From Amphritea sp. 1_MG-2023 (GTDB lineage: Bacteria; Pseudomonadota; Gammaproteobacteria; Pseudomonadales; Balneatricaceae): 60,270 bases of DNA. Positions within the stretch are counted from its first letter, which is position 1, and each line of letters begins with the position of its first letter. Made by a program: the position numbers and the translations under genes. The notes under the pieces were generated by a model. It did no database searches and had not been told where the DNA came from. It saw only the letters and a list, made by a program, of their open reading frames with translations. Positions 53,753 through 60,270 of the stretch are shown here, in pieces. Where the stretch lies: NCBI RefSeq assembly GCF_030547545.1, contig NZ_JAUOQE010000029.1, positions 1 to 60,270 of the forward strand. The letters run 5' to 3'.

Positions 53753-54445
53753 CTAAACAGCCAGATAGCGATCTTTAATCGTATTCTGCTGACGGAAATC
53801 ATCACCCGTGCCGGTATAAACAATATTGCCTTGCTCCAGAACATAGTGCCGATCTGCCAATCGTTCACAAACCGCAAGATTCTGTTCAACCAACAACACC
53901 GCTACGCCAGCCTTTCTGATACGCTCGAGAATACGTACAATCTCATCGACAATCACGGGCGCAAGGCCCTCTGTTGGCTCATCCAATAACAAAAGCTGCG
54001 GATTGTTTACCAACGCACGCGCCATCGCTAACATCTGCTGCTCGCCACCGGATAACTCGTTACCACCATTTTTACGTCGTTCATAAAGCCGCGGAAACAT
54101 GTCATACACATCGCCCAAATCCCAACGACTGCCTGACCTGACCGCGATCGCTAAATTTTCTTCAACGCTCAGAAGACTAAAAATACCGCGATGCTCTGGC
54201 ACCAATGCAATACCGTAACGGGCGATTTCAAAGGTCTCTTTACCTACCAACTCGACATCATTAAAACGAATCGAGCCCTGTTTTGGCTTAACGATACCGA
54301 CGATGCTGCGTAATGTTGTTGTTTTGCCCGCACCGTTACGACCCAACAACGTAATCAACTCTCCCGGATTTACCTCAAGTGAAAGTCCTTCTAATACATG
54401 ACTTTTACCGTAATAGGAGTGAACATTATTAAGCTCAAGTTTCAT
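53753..54445 (-). CDS. livF: branched-chain-type ABC importer ATPase, LivF
   Basis: A 230-residue ATPase: Walker A (GRNGAGKTTTLRS), Q-loop (LVPEHRGIF), signature LSGGEQQMLAMAR and Walker B (LLLLDEPTEGLAP). LivF/UrtE type. Overlaps livG by four bases (ATGA). Part of an importer of hydrophobic amino acids or amides. Confidence 0.92.
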   Translation of the reverse strand: MKLELNNVHSYYGKSHVLEGLSLEVNPGELITLLGRNGAGKTTTLRSIVGIVKPKQGSIRFNDVELVGKETFEIARYGIALVPEHRGIFSLLSVEENLAIAVRSGSRWDLGDVYDMFPRLYERRKNGGNELSGGEQQMLAMARALVNNPQLLLLDEPTEGLAPVIVDEIVRILERIRKAGVAVLLVEQNLAVCERLADRHYVLEQGNIVYTGTGDDFRQQNTIKDRYLAV

Positions 54446-55197
54446 GATCCACTCTCCCCCAGATAAGCCTTCTTAACACGTTCATCGCCACTGACCATCT
54501 CAGGCTCGCCTTCAATCAGAATATTGCCTTGATGCATCACCGTAATGCGATCTGAAATCGACATCACCAAACGCATATTATGCTCAATTAACATCACGGT
54601 ATGATCTTGCCCTAACTCAGAGATTAATTGTGTCATCACCGGAATATCATCCACCCCCATTCCCGAGGTAGGCTCATCGAGCAGCAACATTTGCGGATTA
54701 CTGCACAGCGCCATGCCGACTTCTAACACCCGCTGCTGCCCATGAGAGAGTTCGCCAGCATAGGTATTCGCCATTTTATCCAGCTTAATCCGTTCAATGA
54801 CCTCATCGGCTTTTTGTAGATGCTCCCGTCGATGACTATCTGAATACCAAAATGCCAAGGCAGCCAATCCATCCCGTCCTTGCGCCGCCAAACGCAGGTT
54901 TTCACGCACACTCAAGTTTTGAAACAGGCTAGTGATTTGAAATGAACGCGACATCCCCACCGCAACACGTTTATGCGGTGCCTGATGAGTCACATCTTGA
55001 CCGGCAAACTGAATGTGACCGCTGGACGGCTTTCGCTCACCCGTCAGGCAATGAAATAATGTTGTCTTACCTGCACCATTCGGACCAATGACTGTATGTA
55101 TCGAACCGCGTTTAATTTTCAAGTCAACACTGCCCAGCGCCGCAAATGCACCATAGCGTAAACCGAGGTTATCTGTTTCGAGTATATAATCGTTCAT
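54442..55197 (-). CDS. livG: branched-chain-type ABC importer ATPase, LivG/UrtD-like
   Basis: A 251-residue ATPase with Walker A (GPNGAGKTTLFHCLTG) and Walker B (MLLLDEPTSGMG). The signature is LSHGQQRVLEVGMAL, with SHGQ as in urea-type UrtD rather than the common SGGQ; this supports an amide or ureido substrate. One-base overlap with livM (TGATG). Confidence 0.9.
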   Translation of the reverse strand: MNDYILETDNLGLRYGAFAALGSVDLKIKRGSIHTVIGPNGAGKTTLFHCLTGERKPSSGHIQFAGQDVTHQAPHKRVAVGMSRSFQITSLFQNLSVRENLRLAAQGRDGLAALAFWYSDSHRREHLQKADEVIERIKLDKMANTYAGELSHGQQRVLEVGMALCSNPQMLLLDEPTSGMGVDDIPVMTQLISELGQDHTVMLIEHNMRLVMSISDRITVMHQGNILIEGEPEMVSGDERVKKAYLGESGS

Positions 55198-56201
55198 CAG
55201 TTAACCTCCTGAGACTTGATTGCAGATGCTTTACGACGACGATATTCACGCCAACGATCCGCAACAGACCCGACACCACCCCAAAGACCCGATGGCATAA
55301 ACAGCACCACCGCAATCAAAGCGACACCTAATAAAATCATCCAGCGAGGCCAAACAGCTGACAGCACATCGCCTAACAACACAATCGAACCGGCGCCTAA
55401 TATCGAACCAAATAGAGACCCCGTACCGCCAATGATCGTCATGATCAAAATGCTCTCTGACATCTGTAACTCAATATTAGAGAGCGGCGCAAAATTCAAT
55501 AACATGGCATAAAGCGCGCCCGCAATACCGGTGATGCCACCCGAAATCACAAAGGCTAGAAGCTTGAAGTGATTGGTTGAAAAACCAACCGCTGACGCAC
55601 GGTTTTCGTTCTCTCTGATCGCGACCAACGTGGTACCGAAAGGCGAATGTATAACCCGTCGAGCGAACACAAAGATCACCATAAAGAGCGTACCAACGAA
55701 GGCATAAAATGCCTGACTCGACACCAGATCGCTGATTTCAAAGCCTAACAATGTCAACGCTGGGCGTGGAATATCCAACAAACCATTATCACCACCCGTC
55801 CAATCACTGAGACTGTAGGCAATAAAATATGCCATCTGTGAAAACGATAACGTCAGCATGACAAAATAGATGCCGGTACGACGTATCGATAAGGCGCCGA
55901 CCAACCCTGCCAGTAGTGCGCCGGTTAACATCGCCGTCAATAACGCGCTCAGTAGACCAAAGTTCCAGTTAATCATGCATATAGAAGCAACATAAGCGCC
56001 ACCACCGAAGAAAATACCCTGCCCAAAAGAGAGCAATCCGGTATAGCCTAACAACAAGTTACACGCCAACGCGGCCATGGCAAAAATGAGAATTTCAGTC
56101 GCCAATGTCGCTGATGGCAGTAACATCGGCATCACGATAACCGTGGCTAACGCCGCTAGCGTCACCCCACCAAACAGCGACGATTTTTTTTGTTTCATCA
56201 T
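55197..56201 (-). CDS. livM: branched-chain-type ABC permease, LivM
   Basis: A 334-residue permease with about ten helices and the LivM pattern ALACNLLLGYTGLLSFGQGIFFGGGAY, GLVGALSIRRTGIYFVMLTLSFSQM and IGGTGSLFGSILGAG. Ends in a basic cytoplasmic tail. Separated by two bases from livH. Confidence 0.92.
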   Translation of the reverse strand: MMKQKKSSLFGGVTLAALATVIVMPMLLPSATLATEILIFAMAALACNLLLGYTGLLSFGQGIFFGGGAYVASICMINWNFGLLSALLTAMLTGALLAGLVGALSIRRTGIYFVMLTLSFSQMAYFIAYSLSDWTGGDNGLLDIPRPALTLLGFEISDLVSSQAFYAFVGTLFMVIFVFARRVIHSPFGTTLVAIRENENRASAVGFSTNHFKLLAFVISGGITGIAGALYAMLLNFAPLSNIELQMSESILIMTIIGGTGSLFGSILGAGSIVLLGDVLSAVWPRWMILLGVALIAVVLFMPSGLWGGVGSVADRWREYRRRKASAIKSQEVN

Positions 56202-56203
56202 AA

Positions 56204-57061
56204 TCAGGCTCTCCCGAACAAACCGTAAGGGCGTAACAAAATGACAAAAGCCATCGCACCATAAATCATTAAACTCGATCCCTGCGGCCAGATGGTTGTC
56301 ATCAGGCTTTGTACCAAGCCGACAATCAATCCGCCTATCAAAGCACCGCTGAACGACCCCATGCCGCCGATCACTACTACCACAAAGGCGATGCCTAGCA
56401 CTTCAACACCCACGAATGGATGCACGCCTCGAATCGGGGCCGCTAAGACGCCCGCTAAGCCAGCCAAACCAACCCCCAAAGCAAAGGTAAGCGAAAAAAG
56501 CTTATGTATATGAGTACCCAACAGCGATACCGTTTCTGCATCTTCACTACCGGCACGTACCAATGCACCAAAGCGCGTGCGCTCAAGAAGCAACCACAAG
56601 GCAAAAGCGATCACCGCAGAGAAAAGAATGACGAATAAGCGATATTTCGGATAATAAAAATGCCCCATTTGAAAGACCCCTTGCAGCGCATCCGGTACTG
56701 AAACCGATTTACCGATAGGGCCCCACACAGAGATAGTGAGCTCCTGAATAATCAGCGCAATGCCTAGGGTTATTAAAATGTGGTATGTGTGCGGTAGATG
56801 GTAAGCACGTTTAATCAGCGTTCTTTCCGTAAAGAATGCCAAAATGGCCACCGTAATGGGGGCTAAGGCGAGGGCGAGCCAAAAATTACCCGTCAACGAG
56901 ACAATCGTAAAACAAAGGTAAGAACCTATAAGGTAAAACGCACCGTGGGCAAAGTTAACAAAATTCAAAAGACCGAAGATAATCGTTAATCCAACCGAAA
57001 TTAGAAAGTAGATCATCCCCAAGCCGATACCATTCAGTATCTGAAACAGATAGAGACTCAT
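56204..57061 (-). CDS. livH: branched-chain-type ABC permease, LivH
   Basis: A 285-residue permease with about eight helices: GLGMIYFLISVGLTIIFGLLNFVNFAHGAFY at the start and GMGSFSGALIGGLIVGLVQSL near the end, both LivH signatures. It pairs with LivM in the membrane. It begins 64 bases after the binding-protein gene, with a GC-rich stem between. Confidence 0.92.
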   Translation of the reverse strand: MSLYLFQILNGIGLGMIYFLISVGLTIIFGLLNFVNFAHGAFYLIGSYLCFTIVSLTGNFWLALALAPITVAILAFFTERTLIKRAYHLPHTYHILITLGIALIIQELTISVWGPIGKSVSVPDALQGVFQMGHFYYPKYRLFVILFSAVIAFALWLLLERTRFGALVRAGSEDAETVSLLGTHIHKLFSLTFALGVGLAGLAGVLAAPIRGVHPFVGVEVLGIAFVVVVIGGMGSFSGALIGGLIVGLVQSLMTTIWPQGSSLMIYGAMAFVILLRPYGLFGRA

Positions 57062-57089
57062 CGGTTCACTCCAGCAAAAGTCATAGATA

Positions 57090-57116
57090 CCGCCCCCTTA
57101 ACTGCCAAGGGGACGG
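57090..57116 (-). promoter_or_regulatory. GC-rich stem between binding protein and permease genes
   Basis: On the minus strand CCGTCCCCTT and AAGGGGGCGG pair over 10 positions (one G-T). No T-run follows directly. Such stems often protect the upstream binding-protein message and lower read-through to permease genes; that role here is inferred. Confidence 0.5.
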
Positions 57117-57124
57117 ATTACACA

Positions 57125-58315
57125 TTAACTACGTTTGCACATCAGAGTTGACTCATCAGGAAAGGATTTTCCAGAACTAATGATATCGACGAAATCATCT
57201 GCATCGGCCATATCAGCGGCCGACTTGCCTTTCAACAGGTAATAATCTTTCAATACTTGATGATCGGCGCTGCGAATGGTTTCACTACCGGTAGGGCCAG
57301 CATAAGTCGTCCCTTCCATGACCTTAGCGACTGCTGCGCTATCGGTGGTGCCCGCCTTAGCAATCGCGTCCAAAATCACCGTTGTACTGATATAATCTGC
57401 GGCCAACGGATAGTTAGGGTTCATGCCATAGACCTCATTAACCCGTTTAACCAAGGCGTTATTCATCGGCGTGTCCACGGTATGCCAATACTGAGCCCCA
57501 AAGTAAACACCTTCCGCAATATCAGGGCCAAGCTCCTGTAACTGATCCAAACCTGAAGACCAAGCCATCAAGATTGTCATCTGATTTTTAAGGCCAAAGT
57601 TGATTGCCTGACGTAACGCATTGGATGACTGAGAACCAAAGTTTAATAACAGTAAAACATCCGGTTGTGCCGCCATAGCATTGGTTAAATAACCGGAAAA
57701 CTCTTGTTCCTTAAGTGAGTGATAACTGTTGCCTACGTGCTCAATACCTTCTGCTGCAAACACCTCTTTGGCATTATCCAGTAGTGCTTCACCAAAGACA
57801 TATTGTGGCGTGATGGTGTACCAACGCTTTTTATCTGGAAATTGATCAATCAACGGTTTAACGGTCTCACGGATGGCACCATAGGTGGGTACAGACCAGC
57901 GGAACGTCGACATATTACAATCGCTACCCGTTAGCTCATCGGCCCCTGCGGGTGTCACGAAAACACCATTAACCTTATTCACTTCTTTACCGATCGCCAA
58001 TGCGGTCGATGACAAGGTGGCACCATCAAAAAAGCGCGCATCATCTTGACTAATGGCTTCCTGAACCTTGCGTACCGCTTTACCCGCATTACCTTCAGTA
58101 TCAAGGGTTTGATAGCTAACAGGCTGCCCCAACACTGTACCGTAATCTTCAACCGCCAGCTTAGACCCCATATCGGCATACTTGCCGTAACTGGCAAAGG
58201 CACCCGAAACAGATTTAACACCATAGATCGTTACGCCTTCAGCGGCGAATGAAAGTGAAGTCGTCGCTGATAAAACCGCAGATAGTAAGACATTCCTTAA
58301 TATCATTTTTTTCAT
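57125..58315 (-). CDS. branched-chain-type ABC substrate-binding protein
   Basis: A 396-residue periplasmic binding protein (type 1, LivK/amide type) with signal peptide (SFA-A), VSGAFASYGKYADMGSKLAVEDYG, and RWYTITPQYVFGEALLDNAKE. It captures the substrate for the LivHMGF importer. The LivG signature and the amidase and carbamoylase genes point to an amide, ureide or similar nitrogen source rather than leucine. The paired Cys residues (SDCNMS and the C-terminal LMCKRS) may form a disulfide. Confidence 0.9.
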   Translation of the reverse strand: MKKMILRNVLLSAVLSATTSLSFAAEGVTIYGVKSVSGAFASYGKYADMGSKLAVEDYGTVLGQPVSYQTLDTEGNAGKAVRKVQEAISQDDARFFDGATLSSTALAIGKEVNKVNGVFVTPAGADELTGSDCNMSTFRWSVPTYGAIRETVKPLIDQFPDKKRWYTITPQYVFGEALLDNAKEVFAAEGIEHVGNSYHSLKEQEFSGYLTNAMAAQPDVLLLLNFGSQSSNALRQAINFGLKNQMTILMAWSSGLDQLQELGPDIAEGVYFGAQYWHTVDTPMNNALVKRVNEVYGMNPNYPLAADYISTTVILDAIAKAGTTDSAAVAKVMEGTTYAGPTGSETIRSADHQVLKDYYLLKGKSAADMADADDFVDIISSGKSFPDESTLMCKRS

Positions 58316-58385
58316 AGTGCATTCCTCTAAGGTTTCTTTACTGTTGTATTTATTGCCTTATCTTGAAGCTTCTCAATTATTGTCG

Positions 58386-58400
58386 GCTTGTTTAACAAGC
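58386..58400. promoter_or_regulatory. FadR-type GntR operator upstream of binding protein
   Basis: GCTTGTTTAACAAGC is a perfect 7-bp inverted repeat with one central base. Its core TTGTTTAACAA (58388-58398) fits the FadR-subfamily consensus TNGTNNNACNA. It lies 71 bases upstream of the binding-protein start and just past the GntR gene at 58433, so control by that regulator is likely. Confidence 0.72.
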
Positions 58401-58432
58401 TCTTTATAAGCGGTACATTGAGCACCTAGGTG

Positions 58433-59179
58433 TTACATTTTTTTAGAAATCTGACCATCGAGTGCAACAAACTGACACTCTGCCTCGCACATATGTTCAC
58501 TCATCAAGGTGCGCACACTCGCCTCATCTTCTGCTCGATACGCCTCAAGTAAACGCTGGTGATAGACGACATTCGAATGTGTAAACTGATATGCATCGAT
58601 TTGATAAGATTTTTTCAGAACCACAAGGTCTCGCAGCGTTTCATTTAAAAAACGCCCCATAAAACTGAACAATGGATTAGGACTGGCATCGGCTAATACA
58701 TTATGAAATTCAAGCTCGGCGATACGCTGAAGGCGTTGTTGATCGTCGGAATTTGGCGGTGTCGAGCACGTTTGAGTGTGCATTTCGAGTTGCTCAAAAT
58801 CAGTAGGGGTTAACTTACCCACCACCGATACGGCAAGCTCAACTTCAATCAGTTTGCGCATTTGATATACCTGCTCGGCTGACAGCTGATTAAAATACAG
58901 ATAGTTGCGCAGCATTTTACTGGCCGGGTCAGTGCCTACTTCGGACAGATAAGCACCACCTCCAGGGCCCGGTCGTGTATACACGAGCCCCTCGACTTCC
59001 AGTGCTTTCAGTGCTTCTCTTACCGTGCCTTTCGAGCACCCAAACTGATCAATCAAATCCCGCTCATTGGGCAGGCGATCTCCAGGTAAAAGCTTCTCAG
59101 CCACAATCATCGATTTAACCTCATCGACAATAAGATCCGAGAGTTTCTGTTTACGATATTTTCGCCGAACTTCAGCCAT
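58433..59179 (-). CDS. FadR-subfamily GntR regulator
   Basis: A 248-residue regulator: winged helix (RLPNERDLIDQFGCSKGTVREALKALEVEGLV, with TRPGPGGGAYL after) and an FCD domain with metal/ligand residues (AELEFHNVLADASPNPL, RLLEAYRAEDEASVRTLMSEHM). It is the first gene ahead of the amide/ureido operon on the same strand and probably represses it until the substrate or an intermediate binds. Confidence 0.85.
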   Translation of the reverse strand: MAEVRRKYRKQKLSDLIVDEVKSMIVAEKLLPGDRLPNERDLIDQFGCSKGTVREALKALEVEGLVYTRPGPGGGAYLSEVGTDPASKMLRNYLYFNQLSAEQVYQMRKLIEVELAVSVVGKLTPTDFEQLEMHTQTCSTPPNSDDQQRLQRIAELEFHNVLADASPNPLFSFMGRFLNETLRDLVVLKKSYQIDAYQFTHSNVVYHQRLLEAYRAEDEASVRTLMSEHMCEAECQFVALDGQISKKM

Positions 59180-59404
59180 TTCATCTCCGAAAAAAGCGAC
59201 TTAAACAATTAATGTAAATAATCATGATTAATTATTTTAAACCAAAAAAATCAGCCCTTAAGCTGCTTCTAATAACGATCAATACATACTTGTTTGAAGA
59301 TTGATATAGGATGAATCCTTATCGTTATTTCAAACTACAGTACAACTAATTATTAGTTAAATCCCAATAAAATTAACTATAGTTATGATTTTAGTTACCC
59401 ATAG

Positions 59405-59416
59405 GGGTGTACACCC
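59405..59416. promoter_or_regulatory. 12-bp perfect palindrome
   Basis: GGGTGTACACCC is a perfect palindrome in the intergenic region. It could be a dimeric regulator site; no target gene is evident. Confidence 0.3.
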
Positions 59417-59698
59417 AAAAGTAAGGCAGGGTTTTAATTCTAAAAAGCCCATATTAAAAGTGTATTCTTCTGAAAAAGTAGAGAAAAGCAGAGATATAAA
59501 ATACCTTAAATCACTATGGCCAATCATGCCAAATCGCTGTCAGTCGCCGAATATTCTTGCAGTAACAGCGAAAAAACCTCATCCTAGCCATTAGATGAGT
59601 GATGAGAAAGCGGCTTTTCAGCCTTTTCCCCTAACAAATGAACAGCCATAACGTCAAACTCACATGGCGTAAGCGTGCATAATTAGCCACTCGCTGGG

Positions 59699-59827
59699 TT
59701 AGTTTATAGCGACATCCTTACCGGCAAATTCAGTGCCTGATTCGACATTCACCGCCGTTATCCCCGCAAGAAGTAACGCTACGTCGCCCTCTTTGCCGTC
59801 AACAATCATCGACAGAAACATAACCAA
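59699..59827 (-). CDS. possible small ORF or gene remnant
   Basis: A 42-codon frame from TTG 59827 (CAGGAG eleven bases ahead) or ATG 59821: MFLSMIVDGKEGDVALLLAG and so on, ending FAGKDVAIN. The frame is open upstream to about 59910 without a good start, so it may be the 3' end of a decayed gene. No family is recognised. Confidence 0.25.
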   Translation of the reverse strand: MVMFLSMIVDGKEGDVALLLAGITAVNVESGTEFAGKDVAIN

Positions 59828-60155
59828 TAAGTTGTTTTCTCCTGACAAGATCACTCCGATTATATGCTTAATGGTCAATAAAACGCCGACCGCGCATCGA
59901 TATTGATCCGTTTATTGATCGTCATTATTGAAAAGAAATCGATTAAATTGACAGCCAAAGATAACAACATGCATGCTTATTTTTCGAGGGATTTACCACA
60001 GCATTAGCCACATAATGACAGTAATTGCGGTGGTGAATATCGCGCAAAACCTAGGTTAAAGCAGTCGAAATGCTTTTAGCATTAGGTTTATGAAGCATCA
60101 AGTGAGGGGTTAACGTTAATCAGCCATAAACAGTTAACCTCGCCCACCAAGGTAG

Positions 60156-60270
60156 GGAAGGTGCGAATAAGTCAATTACGCCTCTGGCTTACAGAGATCA
60201 AGGCAACCGTTACAGGCATACTGGTTGTACGTCGAAAAATGTTAACGCTGAGATCCTGCTTCTCTGAAAG
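60156..60270 (+). mobile_element. IS5-type element, terminal fragment at window end
   Basis: It begins GGAAGGTGCGAATAAGTC and continues into the interior of the long element, with a 9-bp deletion near 60195 relative to the copy at 40977. The adjacent bases are GTAG, off the YTAR consensus by one. It runs off the right edge. Its AATTACGCC end faces inward, mirroring the element at the window start. Confidence 0.85.

Larger units (their letters stand above)
59180..60155. other. 976-bp mostly non-coding region
   Basis: Downstream of the GntR promoter this region is AT-rich and has several palindromes: AAATAAT/ATTATTT (59216-59237), AACTAAT-T-ATTAGTT (59344-59358), AACTATAGTT (59375-59384) and GGGTGTACACCC (59405-59416). 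One weak minus-strand ORF lies at 59699-59827. No other feature is convincing. Confidence 0.5.

Overview
The window reads as a chromosomal segment of a moderate-GC, marine-type gammaproteobacterium. This is an inference from gene content (PedF/PedC-type PQQ alcohol genes, NosP-NahK, SlyD, EndA, DUF2947, GlaH-LhgO glutarate pathway, PhoX), not from an rRNA or marker tree; an Oceanospirillales-like host is plausible. No rRNA, tRNA, CRISPR array, prophage or intact transposase gene was seen. Both window ends lie inside IS5-type repeat elements that face each other in inverted orientation, as expected if the sequence is one contig broken at repeats.

Layout. (1) 0.08-7.7 kb: accessory genes of PQQ-dependent alcohol oxidation. 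Leftward: pqqD-like chaperone, a quinoprotein-associated solute-binding protein, cytochrome c PedF, a Sel1-repeat protein and a cupredoxin-fold protein lacking its copper ligands. Rightward: a periplasmic binding protein, YVTN beta-propeller, ABC ATPase and PedC permease. The alcohol dehydrogenase and pqqABCE are not in the window. (2) 7.7-17.2 kb: signalling island with a Cache-PAS-GGDEF cyclase, an AgmR/ErbR-type LuxR regulator, a NahK-type hybrid kinase overlapping a NosP-type FIST nitric-oxide sensor, an unexplained structured gap and a chemoreceptor. A 14-bp AGTAC-type dyad recurs in the promoters of (1) and (2).

(3) 17.4-28.8 kb: YgjP protease, MoxR-DUF58-TgpA operon, SlyD, nitronate monooxygenase, LysE and EamA transporters, a FetB-like permease and an ABC exporter. 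(4) 29-35.3 kb: a c-di-GMP module (GGDEF-EAL convergent with HD-GYP), EndA, DUF2947 and an NlpC/P60 lipoprotein. (5) 35.4-43.5 kb: SpoIIAA-like protein, P2-type cation ATPase, a small conserved protein, a YHYH lipoprotein, DUF547, DUF6868 and a METTL-like methyltransferase, with several IS5-type MITEs between them.

(6) 43.6-46.9 kb: glutarate catabolism (lhgO, glaH and divergent repressor glaR). (7) 47-50.9 kb: Tat-exported phosphatase PhoX behind two tandem Pho boxes, and an NhaC-type antiporter. (8) 51-59.2 kb: an amide/ureido-compound operon (amidase, M20 carbamoylase, five-gene branched-chain-type ABC importer) with a FadR-type GntR regulator and a consensus operator. The last 1 kb is mostly non-coding and rich in palindromes.

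The most distinctive features are three identical 94-bp IS5-type MITEs and the 263-bp element they derive from, one of them inserted exactly at a stop codon; the shared 14-bp dyad linking alcohol oxidation with NO/c-di-GMP signalling; the ligand-less cupredoxin; the structured gap upstream of nosP; and many short tandem duplications at gene 3' ends.
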